Assembly (NCBI GenBank): GCA_008360955.1
Contig: LUCM01001982.1
Coordinates: forward strand, 363,814-427,813
Direction: 5' to 3'
Length of the DNA stretch: 64,000 nt
Source: Fasciolopsis buskii
Taxonomy: Eukaryota > Platyhelminthes > Trematoda > Plagiorchiida > Fasciolidae
Part shown: one piece after another, positions 13,301-28,871 of the stretch
Position numbering within the stretch: the stretch's first letter is position 1
Layout: each line of letters starts with the position of its first letter
Program-made: the position numbers and the translations under genes
The notes under the pieces: model-generated
Seen by the model: the letters and a program-made list of their open reading frames with translations, nothing else
Told to the model about the DNA's origin: nothing
Databases searched by the model: none

Positions 13301-16083
13301 ACATCACCTACTGTCAACTCTCCAGCTTTACGTTTCACTCTTAATGCCCAGAGCCACTGGGTAACCACCAGTTCTGGAGTACCACATCATGACTTTTACA
13401 ATTGCGAATTTCGTTCGATTCAGCTAAAAAAATGACTTAATTCATTCACCCACTATTTTCGTTCAACGGTAGCGACTCTACCTTCAACTTCTAATCTTTG
13501 AGTCTCCATTCTGTTCTGATTTTAGTTCTCTAAAATACGGATGGCTGACATACTTTTGTAATAACCTGGTCTAGAGACATGATATTTTTATGACGTGATT
13601 CACGCGTGAGTTTAATTGAAAGATTATTCCCTACAAACAAACTTTCCGACTAAACTCCACTCCCCCTTTCAGGGACAAAGCTCAACATCGAACCAACGCA
13701 AACAGTCCTGTAACAGCATTTTATTTCGAAGGTACAAAACGAATCCCGAATATGCCCAAACCATTGTTCAAAAAACTGAGAAATACTCAAATCTTAGTTC
13801 TATTTTCACTCAAAAACACAACATCACCCTATATTCTAAGTCAGCTAACTTACTGTCTGAGATAAAAACCTCTTATTATTCTCACATGAGGTTGCGAAGT
13901 TGAAAAAATCCGTGAAAGGGAGTGACCCCGAATTTTTATGAATTCGGATAAAGGATCATCACAAACAAGAAATCGACCTTGAACTGTCCCCACACATCAA
14001 TCAGAAAAGAGAATTCTCTGACATACTTTTCAGTGGATGACAATATCGAAGAGCTTTACGGTCTACTTAGTCGCAGGCCGTTCCTAGACCAATAAAACTA
14101 GATTTTGAACTTAGGGAGATGTCTGTGTTTCATCAAATATCATAAAGCGGAGGTATGATCAACAAAGTTTCAGACATGCGGACGATTGACTGATTCTCAC
14201 GTGCACGTTCTTTACGTAGATTACGTAATCGATGGAGGACGATGTTCACGAGGAGGAAAGACTATCGAGAGATCACCCATACGTATTTGGCAATCGGTGT
14301 TCACACGGCGATCAACCGGTTTTCTCCTCGTATTCCCGGTTAGCTCTACTCCATTATGGTGAAGAAACACATCTGTCTATATTCGGCAGCTACAAATCCT
14401 TCGACTGAGTTTAGCACCCAAGTCGATCGGCAGAAGTGCCGACATTCGGATTGATCTAATTTTAGTTTCATGGGAGTCTATTTTCCTCATCAGCTAAACT
14501 ATCGTCATTGCAGTTCATGGGGTCCACTCGCAGCCCTTGGTCATGAACACTGGAGTCCCCCGAGGTTTAGTATTTGCTCTCGCTCTCTTTTTATGTATCG
14601 ATACCTTCCTAAACACGAGTTGCAACTTGATCCAATCCTTTGCTTGCGATATTACCACCCAAATGGCGAAATAATGTGGAACCTATTTCAACTGTCAGGG
14701 CTTATTTTAATATAAACCATATCATACTTCGGAAGAAATTGTCCAAAATTGACTCGATGTACACTGTAGTCCACTTTGAAGTCATCACTAATTCCTGCAC
14801 TATCCACGCACGTTATCATCACGATTTGCCACGCGTTACCAATCCACTACCACCACGTGCGAGTAAAGGTCACATCGTAGGCAATTACAGAAAAGGGCAG
14901 ATAATTATGTGCAAGCTTGATAGAGCAGATCCCGAGATTACGATCGTGAATTCCATTCTAGGTCCCTATGGTCGACTGTGAGCATAACATTTTTCTGCCT
15001 GCAGTTTCATTCACGTCCAGATATTTGGCTTCGTGTGTCAGAGTGAAGTTCTTGCGTCTCAACTCGTACATTAATGATTTCAAAACGATGTCCATAGGAT
15101 CCGGACCAAACGACGTAAGGAGTGTATCGAAAAATCGATGCGCCATGTATTGGTTTTTATTGTGAATGATATAATATTGTAAAACTTGCCTTGAGAAAGA
15201 CTACCCACGGTAGTCGAAACGTTGGCGCATTACATCTACCAACAACGNNNNNNNNNNNNNNNNNNNNNNNNNNNNNNNNNNNNNNNNNNNNNNNNNNNNN
15301 NNNNNNNNNNNNNNNNNNNNNNNNNNNNNNNNNNNNNNNNNNNNNNNNNNNNNNNNNNNNNNNNNNNNNNNNNNNNNNNNNNNNNNNNNNNNNNNNNNNN
15401 NNNNNNNNNNNNNNNNNNNNNNNNNNNNNNNNNNNNNNNNNNNNNNNNNNNNNNNNNNNNNNNNNNNNNNNNNNNNNNNNNNNNNNNNNNNNNNNNNNNN
15501 NNNNNNNNNNNNNNNNNNNNNNNNNNNNNNNNNNNNNNNNNNNNNNNNNNNNNNNNNNNNNNNNNNNNNNNNNNNNNNNNNNNNNNNNNNNNNNNNNNNN
15601 NNNNNNNNNNNNNNNNNNNNNNNNNNNNNNNNNNNNNNNNNNNNNNNNNNNNNNNNNNNNNNNNNNNNNNNNNNNNNNNNNNNNNNNNNNNNNNNNNNNN
15701 NNNNNNNNNNNNNNNNNNNNNNNNNNNNNNNNNNNNNNNNNNNNNNNNNNNNNNNNNNNNNNNNNNNNNNNNNNNNNNNNNNNNNNNNNNNNNNNNNNNN
15801 NNNNNNNNNNNNNNNNNNNNNNNNNNNNNNNNNNNNNNNNNNNNNNNNNNNNNNNNNNNNNNNNNNNNNNNNNNNNNNNNNNNNNNNNNNNNNNNNNNNN
15901 NNNNNNNNNNNNNNNNNNNNNNNNNNNNNNNNNNNNNNNNNNNNNNNNNNNNNNNNNNNNNNNNNNNNNNNNNNNNNNNNNNNNNNNNNNNNNNNNNNNN
16001 NNNNNNNNNNNNNNNNNNNNNNNNNNNNNNNNNNNNNNNNNNNNNNNNNNNNNNNNNNNNNNNNNNNNNNNNNNNNNNNNNNN

Positions 16084-16135
<52 letters not shown>

Positions 16136-17029
16136 ACTTACGTTCAGCGCGTTCAACTGCATTTGCGGTTCAAGCAGATCCGGCAGACCGTGAGATGCAA
16201 TAACCTGACCACCTGGACGTGCAATTGTCCAAACAGCTGATTCGATTGGGAAAGTTGGAGAGACATCTGCCGGACGATGTCCAGGGCGAGACTGGGCGTC
16301 CAGCAGTTGGGAGACTAATTGAGCGTGAGCTTCGGCCAAACATGTGGCGAAACACAGTTCGAATTCGCAAATAGTCAATCGGAAGGAGACCTCACACAGG
16401 CTAATGAAACGCAAGAGCACAGAAATTGAAGAAAAACGAGTAGTGCGAGTGATTGGCGTACAATCCTTTCCGGTTACGACTTTGCATTAGATCTAGGAAC
16501 TGAAATGTGCATTTCAAGCTGAAAGAACCAATTCTAGCAACCCACCAACCAACGCACCACTTAAAGATGGAATGAGGTGATCAATTTCGATATTGGTATT
16601 GATGGAACAATAGATATGTTTTTAGATAAACTGCACAAATGTGAAATAGAGTCCTCAGTTGGACATGTCTGCTCATAAGTCACCTTCAAGAGAAGGTTTT
16701 CATTATCGCGTCTTGAATAGAGCCATTGTTCTTTCTCTTGCAAACTCTAACCTCTTCTTTCCACTAATTGTTTCCCAACATTTGAAAGAACATGAAAAAC
16801 TAGGTTCGCTTGGAAACGTACTTTGCACGATTCGGAATCATAACACATTCGATGATTTACCCGAATTGTCATAGACCGTTTATGGCTACTAAGTGGTTTC
16901 CGTTTAGGATGGTTCTGGAAGATTTCATAGTAGTTATAAGCTACTGAAAGGAGCGATGCTTCATCCTATCATCAAATGGAACATAGGTTGATGCAACTGT
17001 TAGGACCGTTTGAGTTAGTAGACCTAGTA

Positions 17030-17074
<45 letters not shown>

Positions 17075-20000
17075 ATCTTGAGAAAAGTGAACAAAATAGA
17101 CTTCTTAAGTTAGTCAAAGTTAACCGACACCAACGCTTTTTTGGAGAAAAAAAGTTGGGTATCAGCAGCACTAAATCAATCGTTGCATTTCCATAGAAGC
17201 ATGGAGCATTTAAATTGGTCAAATTCGCCCCACGGCCATTAGATATCGAAATCGTCATCAAATCGGCCTATATGGAGTCCATTTCGTTAAATTGGAGAAG
17301 TCGCGCAGACTAGCACGACTGATCAGATTTAGTTTACCCCACCTCATGATTCGCAAACAAGAACCAAAATGTTAGTGAGATAGGCAAATTGTAACGCAAC
17401 CACCCAGACGAGCAGTTCAGTTCCATGACACGGGGAATCAAATTGTGGCTACGGAACCCTTGTGCGCAAATAGATCATGAGGTCAAAATGAAGAAACTAA
17501 GACTAATCCCCAGGGCAAACAGGAAATGAGAGCACAAGATTATCGAAGCCCTTCGTTCAAGCAGCTTCACATATCATAATTGACCACAACTATGTTAAGG
17601 GAACAACATCCGTGACGAAAAGCGGACAAACAAGGAGGCGGCCACCCAGCCAAACAGAGGAAGCGTGAAAGTCCATCCAATCATGCTTTTCGGCTTGATG
17701 ACAAGTACTAGCTTGGATTGAAACGTCAAAATAAACAAATAATTCAGTAAAGGCCAACAATTATTAACAATGCATAATAGTAGTAATAATAATAATAATT
17801 TTGCATTTTTCGGGCGTGGCCGAAAGATAATGCAAATTTTTTAGCAATATCAGTAAGGAAAAGAGGTCGTTCACGCCCAAGGGATAGAGAAAATCTACCA
17901 TACGAAGTAACAGGAAGGGATGTTTTGGAAAAAAAACAGAAAACCTTTATACCATAAGGTGTAAACCATAGCGAAAAAATCCACATCAATGTTTACGGTC
18001 CAGGACTAGCAGTTGGTCTTTCAGAGACAAAAAATGAGATAAAAGCATGTATCAGGCTGAAGCAGAAGCAAAAGTGGAATGGAACAAAACGAAGCACTGG
18101 TAGAGCGACGAGAGTGGAGGAGAAAAATAAACAATGTGAAAACCCAACAGTTCACCATGAGAAAGAGGACGAGATGGATGGATAAACAGAGTATGGGAAC
18201 TCAAACTATCTGATAAGTCCAGATATGCACTTGATTGAAAGCGGATAACCGAAGAAAGGAAAATTTGGAACTTTTCTACGGGTGAACACGATTCATATGG
18301 ACATCATGAACTACGTAGCTTGTTAACTGTCCGACTAAACTTACTTAACAGGACGAGCTCGATCGTCTTGCCATAATTCATGTATGTCAGGAATGGTAGA
18401 AGCAGTCCAGTTGGGCTCAGAAACATCCTCTGTACCTTTTCTAGGGATTCCCGAATTTGAGTTCATAACCGACGAGGTCGAAGAGTCACTGATCATTGGA
18501 CCACGGAGTGTTGGAGGCCATGGATTGGGTAGCGGACTGGCAAAAACAGCTCGCCATTGTGCCAGTGCTTCTTCCCATTGGATGCACTCTCTGGTGACTT
18601 GTTCTACTGTTTCCCGATGCATCAATTCTTTATGCCGATAAGTGTTCACGCTTAATCGGAGAATTCCACACATGCGAGGATGCGGAGGGCAGGAAGCGCA
18701 AAAAGACGTGAACGAGGAGTCCAGGTAACTGATTGATCCAGTCAAATCACACAACTAAAATACCGTTATGTATTGCAGTTTGCCAAGACTTTAACCCAAT
18801 CTCAAACTTACCCACCTACATGACCGACAGAGAGAGCAAGAACTCGCTTTTCATCGAGGTAATTTAAACGAAAATGCACTTCCTTAATAAATACGAACGG
18901 CTAAACTTCAGCTGACAAATGTCACGGGGACGATTTATGATAAGAAAACAAGTGCGCATATACTCACAAGCGCTAAACTGTTATCAGAGCTCCAGAATGG
19001 TAATAATAATAACTGATCTTAAAAAACAGAGTAGCCGTAAATAGGATTTGAATGAACACGTGCGCATAGGACATTTCACAGTAGCCCCGAAATTCCAACG
19101 GTCTATCATATGCAATTTTGATTTGTAACAGCATCTACGCGCTACCATCAGATCGAGTGCGGAAACGTGACCAATGGATTTACTATACCTTCGGTGATGG
19201 AAATACGAACCTTTCAGAAATCACTGTATAATGAAAAAATGCGTCTTTCCTTAACCCCCCGTCAAAATGTGGCCGCTGAAAGCCATCGTGTTGAGTAAAT
19301 TTACAAGTGCCAAAAGAACCCGAGTAGCAGGATTCCATGAAGTTGATAGGCATGTGCAACCAGATTAACCCTATCACCAGGGCTTATTTCTATATAGATT
19401 TCGCAGAGTGGGAAGTCATTCTGCCAGAATTTATCCAATTTTCGAATTGTCGTTTCTTCTGAAACTTCCAATACATAGCGCAGCGAGCGGCGCTAGTACC
19501 TCACACGGAATAATGGAAGTTAAGTTCGCCGGTCTTGATACGGCTTCCTGGGTTCTTACAACGAATCCGGCTGAGTACGTCTCGGCTATCAGCTAGGTGG
19601 GGCTACATGCTGCCTGGCGTGTCTCTGATTTGAGTAAACAGGAAAATACACTATATCCCCCCTGGCTAACCATGTCATGAATTACTAATCCCATATGACC
19701 GTTATAATCTGATGTACTGAGATTTATCAATTTGATAAATGTGAATCTTGATTATTTTCCCTAATTCAGCTGTATACGTAATTAAATAGTCGATTAAAGC
19801 CTATTCAACGGCACTCTCCTCTTTACTCAGGCGCTTCCGTGGATTCTCCCAACCAGAAGGACTAGACCTTTAACCTAGTCTCCGGACACTTGAAATCACT
19901 GCACTAACAGATACCGAATTTCCAACACTTTCAAAACTGTTAAAGTCCTGGGTACTGATTGTCTTTCTAGGTTCTAATATTTACAAATACACCAGAGAAT

Positions 20001-23000
20001 ATGATACTTACGAAGATAGTATTCGCGTTCCCGAGCACTGTTATATCGAGCGGAAAAGATGGTCACACTCTCTATCGCCACGTTTCTTACGGGTCATGGT
20101 GGAACAATCTAAGACCACAAGGATCGAGAATTCGATCCCTGCCATCAGGAACACTGGCTGTTGTTTCTGCGGTTTTCGATACTAACTTTGACAGAAGTCC
20201 CCTGGTCGGGATGTCGTGTACAAAATACGTGGCAAAGGGAAAAACTACCAAAGGGTATGCCAAATCCCTACTAGGAGACGACTTGCGTCAGCCAGTGATT
20301 TTGTCCCATATATAAATATATATATATATATATATTCAGAAATATCACTGGAAAATCGAACCGTTCCAAAGCTGTATTGCGATGTCGTTTAAGTCTTCAA
20401 CAAGTGTTACACGGGGCATGGATATAATTTTGTCGCATACAAAATAGCCACCCACGAACGTGTCAGTAATGGCAAGATTGAGCACGGAGGTTCTACTGGG
20501 GTATAATTTTCTTCAACAAAAGAGGCGAGCGGAACAATTTTTCGAAGGTGCAAACCCAAATCCTCTGTTTGTCATCTTGTTGCAACACAATTAGCACTCC
20601 AATCGCCATTTTAACACATGACTCATGACTGTCAACCCGCAGTCGCGAGATACAAGTGACATCTAAAGTAATATGAATTGGTTATTTGAGCAGAAATCCA
20701 AAAGTTCCTCAGCGCAAGTATTATTAGGCCACTGAAGAGTTCATGATGTGCACAAGTCTTAGAAACGTTACAAAAACCCACGGTTATCGACCAAAGTCAA
20801 ATTCTAAATCGATATACCTATGTGGAAGCTTATCTTTGTGCAAGAACTGAACAACTAATCCAAAAAATCTCTCTCGATTCAAGAGGCACACCACCCAATT
20901 CCACTCAAAAGTGAAGGAAGTATATTGCATTCGAGGTATGTGGTGATCTGCACCGGCTTTGACGCATTTTTTTTCGGCAATACCGACAGCGTCGCATGCT
21001 TTCACGGAAAATGTGATCAATAATGAGCAGTTAGCTAGCATCTTTGCTTATTTGGCCAAAACACAATCGGGGTTCATAAGTCTGAAATGCCCGACCAAAA
21101 CCTGCAGTGGTATTTAGAAGTATCGAATAGGAACGACTTAATTTTCCAGGAAGATAAACTCACAAACATTGTGAGGACAATAAAAATTTTAGGATCCGAA
21201 GTGTTCAAAAGCAACGTATGATCAGATGGGGAAAATTTTAACTTCTCAAAGAAAGCAACCCCCCTCCCCGATGTTTCTTTGCAATTTCTTGTCACTTATG
21301 CACTCTTGCGTCACCCAGGGGTCACTTGTACGCTTAGTCTTGTTCACACTTGAGAACTCCTGTTCCTGTACAAGAGGTAGAAGAAATAACAAACCGTTGT
21401 CAATTTACTTGGGAGATAAATACAAAATTTTTTAATCTACCTTAGGTATCACCCATGAAAGCAACTCAGTACTTTGCAAGATTCATCACAAAATCCAAAG
21501 GATCACTGCCATCATCCTCGTCCAACAAGTTTATAGAAACAAACATTGCCTTTCGTTTAGTTTAATATTTCTACATCTACATTCAGACCGTGGTACTTTT
21601 CCATATTCAAATTGCGCACTTTTATCCACAAAATAAACGCCAGTCGCACCATTGCACATAGTCTTCAATCTTCTGGACAGAACCAACGTAAGAATGGTAC
21701 CATTCGGAGCCATTAAACCGGTTCTAAACTGCTGGGATCTCGAAGTTCAACAATGGGGAAGTGTTTCTTTAGTGCTTTTCACATTAGACAACCCAACACC
21801 CCACAAATGTCTATTTCTAACTGAGCGCCGTGCTATTACTGAAACTTCTATTTAAGTTCTGAATACCACCCGGCTATTACTAAAGTACCAGAAACGACAC
21901 TCCAAGGGTGATTTTTTAACCAGGGAAGTAGAACGACTTGACTGCAACCTGACTTATGCCCGGGTACCACTCTCAGTGAACATACGGTGGTCTCTGAAGC
22001 AAATATCAAACCAGGCTTAACCGACGAACTCGGGTCAGATAGTATTCAACGATGAGGTGACCGACGTCTCTCACAATCCTCATTTCGACGGATAGTTTGT
22101 GGAAAATTTACTTTGGCAACAAAAAACAGTTTGTTTAGATTTTCAGTGTAATCGTGGGATGCAGAATTTGGATCTATACATAAAAAAACTTCTAAATTTT
22201 GCGTAATCCATGATGCATACAAACAATTCCACAAAGGTGAGGAAACGTTGGAAAATGGTTTCCTACTCTCCGTGCTTGTTAATTATTCATTTCCAATTTA
22301 TCCTACAACACTTTGTGCTCTTTCGCTAATTGACAATTCACCGAAACCCCCCTATTCTCATGCGCCATTTCTACTTGCAATTTCGCCCATTCCAAAAAGC
22401 ATTTGACAATGATCTCCACCACACCCTCGCCACGTTACACACAAACAATGGAACCGATCTACCAAAACTTTGCAAATGGGGAAAAATGTTATGAATTAGT
22501 AATTACGTAGGAGTTCCGCCATCTGTTGTATTGAGAACTCCCCTTCTAATAAACACCGACCCTCTTGGTTTTTCTTTCTATTTTTATCTGTTCAGGCAAT
22601 TGATTAGTCGATTAAAGCCTAGCTAAAGGTGTTCTCTCCTACTTAGCTCTGATATTTTCCTACCGATGTGCGACAAACCGGGCACAATAAGTTTTCGCCT
22701 GGCAAGCGTTTTCCCTACAATGTAGCACTTTGATGTGGAGAGTATGGCTCCACTGTAAGTGGCATCTTGCTTTCTCTGGGAGAACTGAACACTGGTGGAA
22801 GTGAACAAGCTGTATTCCTCAATCACCAGCCCATCCAGAAACTCGGTGAATGTCGGGCTCTGATGTGCTATCATCAAAATGCTTGTGAAATGACCTATCT
22901 ATCAGTACCTCAGCCCGGAACAACCTTATACTTTAATTTTGGCGTCTGGGCAGTACAATGCCTAAAAGGGGCTATGGATTACGACAGACGGTTTATGACG

Positions 23001-26000
23001 TGGGGAAGGGATATGAAAGAAGCCGACTAGTGCAGCGATCTCCAAAGTCATTTTCTATGCTCTTTCTCTAGCAGTCTTCCTCGAGGGCACCGTTCCAATG
23101 ACAGATTGGTGCCAAAAATAATATCAATAAACAAAAATTTAATAGGAGAATATTTACTTATTAAAACAGCGTTGCTCACGAGCGGCGTAATGAGACGACG
23201 TTTGGGTCATCACGAGTAAGCTTCGCAAGACAGTATGATTCGCTTAAAAGTGCCTTGGAAAAGATTGTCCATGAAACGCTCCCTAGTCATTACTTGCATC
23301 GATAACATTGTCTTGTTGGTAAATACATATTCATGACGCATCCCTTTATCCATTCACTTCGCATATCATTCAAACCTGACACTTTGAAAAGAATTTTTGA
23401 ATACACTCGGTCATTTTTCAGCCCACCGTGATGGATTTCCAAAACGGCACTACTATCACATCCTTGCTCGCCCGTTTATTCATTCAGTAATCAAAAGCAT
23501 CAGGTGCCCCGATCGCCGTTTGCCTTGTTCGTTTTTGACGGCGCGCAGCATGAACATGAGTAAGCTGTCCGAAAACAGACCAATTTACTTGATTGATCGC
23601 TAGTTAAACTACTACTATTACTGTTGATACTTTTTTGACGTGAACCCCGTCTTGAGGATCCCACTAAAGTGTAAGTGTCTCAAACACATTTTCCGATTTC
23701 ATCGAATTTAAAACGGCCTCGTTGTGCAACTCTGCCTAACTCGATGAGACTTCCGGAAAGTTTGCAAATACAAAATAATAATAGTGATAGCAGCAGTATT
23801 AGTGGTAAACTGCGCTCAACTCAACGATCGTGCTGAGTACAAAATTAGTTATTGAACTAGTATATTGATTTATACAGGAGGAAATTCGGAATAAAGAATG
23901 CTCTCTCAGATGAGTGGTGAAACTATTTGTAATTTTAACATAAGATCGACTAAAGGTAATGAAGAACAGTGAAAATATGATAGAGGTAATTTCACCTCAT
24001 GCACTCTGGCTGTCCTCAGAGGCTAGATGAGCATAAGGGTATGAAAGAAGTGAACAGAGAAAACAATCCTGTTCTCCTTTCAACTTATCCGGTAGAGCAA
24101 AAAAAAAACGAAGAAAAAACAAAATAGAAAAGGCCACATACGAAATGTCCTTCGTAATTACAATAACTACCGAAAAGTGTGCGTAAAAGTGTGTATTTAA
24201 AAGGGCTAGGACGACCAATAGCAAACATATGCGTATGTGCCATTGTAAGAATACGGTACCAGCGAGAGAGAGAGAGAGAGAGAGAGAGAACAAGCCGAAT
24301 CCAAATTGCCAGTGAGTCACAAGTGGAACGAAATTGCGCGACAGAAGTAATGTACGCGCATACAATCCGTGCTAAACAAAGTTGATGTTAGTACAGGCGT
24401 CTCGTGAATCTACGTAGTAGTGATTTACGTTAGCACTACACCAGCTTATTAGGCTGAATTTTCTTCGGCATTTCAGTATGCGTGTTTCGTTCATTTTGTC
24501 ATCTACCCCAGGATATCACTACATGCCCTCCCAATAAAATCATCATCTTAAAAAGCACAAAACAAAATATTACTATAAAACTACAGTGACCTGAGGGACT
24601 GTTGAACAGATTTGAAAAACTACAGGCTTCTCCGTCCTTTAAAAGAATTTGCTATTCCTTGACTATCTCCTTGTAGCCTAACATCTATGACTTATTAACC
24701 TCGAGATGTTCGAACAGCTTTCATGTTAATCGGAATATGCATTTACAAACTGTCTATCACAATTATCACAAAGTGAATCAGTGAAAACCGAACGATTCCG
24801 CATTGAACATTCACCCACATAGGGTGCATGGATAACTACTCGCTCAAGATGTTTTAGTCGCAAAGGAAGAAAGGCCGTTCGGACGACAAGCCTTTTTGCG
24901 ATTAATCGCTCGTGTAAACAACCTAAAATGTGCATCCGTTCATCTTTCTTCCAATCCATCCTATAGCTATAGCTAGGGAAAGATGCAACAACTCCATCAA
25001 AGTGATCCTTCAAATAAGAAATGCGCATTTCTTCAGAACCTGTAGCGATTACGTGACGATTTTCCAAAGAACTCAAATATGCAGTAGACGATGAACAACT
25101 ATCACTCGCACATTTTAGTAACTGGATGACAAAAACCATTGCATGCGTTGAACACAATGGAGGTATTCTTTTCCATTCACCTGAAGAGTTCAATACTGAT
25201 GAGGGGTGAATAACAAAAATAGACGACAACAAGCAGCGTCAACAAGGGCCAGACTAACAAAAATGTGACAAGCATGGCGAGGTGTACAAAACAAGCGGCC
25301 AAGTCGTGCCCAAAGGCGAACGCAGACAAAGAATAGGCCTTATGAGTACGAGAAATTATCTCATTAAAATGGGCAATTCTGTTTTCGACCATTACCAGAA
25401 AAGGCGACAAGCTACTTTAGCTAGAATGGAAAAACGACTGAACGCCGAAACACGGATACGGAATCTCACTACCGCAATCACTCTTCGTAGCCTATATGGA
25501 ACCCATTTTTCTCGCTTCAATCTTCGCGTGTTCAGTGATTCGATTGCGAGCGCTCGTGGACAGACCGGCATTGGAACGTTTCAAGCAAGCGAGCGGCATT
25601 TGAACCGTTAGACTGGATCCCAGGCAACAGTTGTGTGCGCAATTTGGTTGAACGGATATGTGCGTCAATGGCAATTGACCGAATTGTCGTTATTTGCTCG
25701 TCGTACATGTGTATGGGCCTACTGACCGGAATGCGTTTGCACCTTCGAAGTGTAAAGTATCGTTGCAGGACTGGACTGGGTCAAATACGAATATGCTTCT
25801 GATGGGCGAAGAATTAGGTAAGGTAAACAGATTTAGTTACTTGTTTACTTGTATCTCATCAGGTGGTCGTCGCACATCGAACTAAGTGTCTTTGCGCAAA
25901 CAGAAAGCCGATTGGAGCCCAAGAAATTCAGACATTTATGGCGTCGCCCCGACATTCGATTATCGATCAATAGTCAGTACTGCTCTACAGCTCCGGAACA

Positions 26001-28840
26001 TGGTGACTGTGGACAGATACGCGAAGATTTTCGGATCTTCCTAGTGTGAAAGATCGCTGTGGAAGAATTCTGTGGTAGAAGTTATACGCAAAGTACTACG
26101 TCCTACAGTTCAGTCTTTAAAACAAACACTGAATATGAATACATTAGGATGGTTGCGGCATGTTTTGCACATGCCCACAGAACGACTGCCTTGCTGTACG
26201 CTGTTCTCCGAGGTATGTAATGGTTGTGGGATGGTTAGAGATGACCAATCGATGGCATGGCGAAACGGTATGAAAATCATGACCAACAGACTGGCTCGTG
26301 TACGTGTAATTGGACTACCGGGTTGGAGTCCACAAGATTCTCCGAAGCGAAGATTGGAGACCTTTGGCGATAAGGCTCAATGTCACAATCGGTAGCATCC
26401 TTTCATCCGAAATCTTCTCTCCTTTGCATAATTCTTCAACCCATCAGCTTGCAGTTGATCACTCACTATCTTTGAGCAAACGGTGCTGAGGAAACAATTA
26501 AAAACAGAGCATGCTGGTGCAAGGGTAGTGATTGTAAACTTGAACTGAGCTGACCACGATTATTTCTGTCATGGAAACATACTGATCTTGATACCCTCTC
26601 ATTTGTATAAACAGGAACGAAAGAGAAAAAAATCAGTTATGGCCTTAGTAATTCGGTGACAAAGCGTATAAGGGTTGCAGCACATCGTGTTCATAATAAA
26701 ACAGATAGCTTCGGAGAATTTTATGATAAAGTTTGAATCTGAGCAGTAGTTCGCGTGCAAATCAATACCGTTTTTCCCTTTATTTCGGAGTTATCTAAAA
26801 TTGTTCAAGATCGTTACTGGTGATAAAGAAACGATTAACCATGTGAGGTTCTGAACTAAATGTCCCGGATTCGAACCCACCCGTGGTCGGTCAAACTCTG
26901 TGGCTGGTGGTCTTTTAGTAGCCCCGGCCCACTTCCTAGCAAATATATACCGGATCAAAAATTATGAGACAACGCGCAGACAATCAGTGCAGATTACCGT
27001 GTGAATCTGTTGGAATATGCACCATGTTTCAAATATATTTCAAAATTAGACTTGGCAGTAGTTCCAAGTAGTTTTAACAGGGTTATAAAATAAGTTAAAA
27101 ACGGTATGGCTTTCCTGCATTAAAGGTGAAATATTTTTGCCCTGGTAACGATCTCAGTGCGATGAATCTGCATCTTACCGAGGGCTCCCGATTAAAAATC
27201 AATGTATTGCTTCGGTAAAGATTAATTGAGATTATCAAGACGCCTACGTCCGAGTCGTTTTCATGGGGTTCTGACGGCTGAGCTGAGCGTTTAGATCTCA
27301 AACATTTCATCACCAGTCGAGGTGACATCCGAGTCGTATTTCAGCGCCGGAACAAAGCTAGGCGTAGGGGTCAAGCCATGTAAAACAACCGCCGACGGAG
27401 GCTTCAAACACCAGTCATCACGCACGGGAATGGATCAACGAGCAAAAGTTGCCCATCGGTGACTGGCTCTGGATATTCACAATTAGTTGATCTACTCGAT
27501 ACCCGAGTCCATGAATCACCGGTCAAACTATTGCGCTCAAGGATAAAAAATGGACCCGAAACAAACTAATGAATTCCGATAAATGATTACATTTAAGAGA
27601 GGTGTCCACAATCATTGCCGGTGGAAAAAAACGACAATAACCGACTAGATACCACAGATTTTCTGCATGTGATAAGCATCGGATTCGGAACACCATGATG
27701 GACAAAAACATAAGGAAACATTTACTTGACCACCAAATGTAGCAATGAAAACAGAAAAAGTGCAGGACGTGTAAAAGATCGAAATCCGCACTCTTAACAA
27801 AACCAAATGAAGATGACAATTTGGACGAAATCAAACAAGGTTCTAATATCGATAGTCTGTGAAAACCAGGACTTGCGATATTTTATCCACTTCCAGGCAC
27901 CAAAAATAGCATGAGATTGGAAAAACGTTTCGGAAATAACAACTGCGTAAATGAGAACTACTTAATCCGTGCAACATTAGTGAGAAATAAAGCAACCTCA
28001 ATTAGAATACCCGGGTGCACCTGACCAGCAACCTATTTTGTTCCAGAAGTCCCCTGACTAGCAAGCCTAACGTATACTATCACATCTGTGGCAGCTCGCC
28101 ATTTTGGTGAGATTAAGCTCACACGGCTGTGTTTAAGTAAGAACGTTGAAACGTATACTCTAATCGTTGCTTTGTAAATTTCCTAACGGGTGAAGAATTT
28201 CACAAATATTGATGACGGCTTATCAATTTCATAACCACGGATAAAATGGATCATACTGGATCGGAACGAAAGCATTTTGCTAGCCGTAATATCCCATTCA
28301 CCGTCAAATTCAAAGAAAAGGAGTGGAACTATCGAAAACGGTAGTCGATGATGCATGAGATTAAGGGCAAGAGAAACAAGTGAAACGTGGCTTCATCCAG
28401 GAAAGTATGAATGCGGCTGAACATGATAAGAAATTATCTGTCAAAGAAAATAGAAAGCGACGAGAGGAACACGGAAACTTGAGGGATGCCAGCCATCACC
28501 TGATGCACGCCGGAAAGGGATACGACGATTCTGAATGCACGAAATAAGATTCGGCGAAAATCAAACCCAGAAAGCTTCGGGAATAGCCATTCGTGCCGAA
28601 CGTAATCAAAGGTACCCGGAAATTTGGGGATATCAAGTACGAGTCCTAGCGACAGAGGATCACGGAAGGTCATTGATGACGGAACTCATGCTGTTAATCC
28701 GAGTCTTCGGTACACGCAAAGAGCAAAGTTGTACGCCATTCGCCGATATCCCAGATTGCAGATAGAACAACGGATGCCATCTCGGCGGTTAGTAATGAAT
28801 AAGACGGCGGCGGACAAGTGGCAACAGTGTCGAAGATGTG

Positions 28841-28871
<31 letters not shown>

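Noticed and set aside
15191..16420. Three long open frames across 15.19-16.42 kb
   Set aside because: They run through the 836-base N gap and AT repeat; only 16142-16400 on the minus strand is supported, as a spliced exon.
25282..25611. 109-codon plus-strand frame with a basic helix
   Set aside because: No RTE or other motif and no conserved neighbour; not separable from chance.
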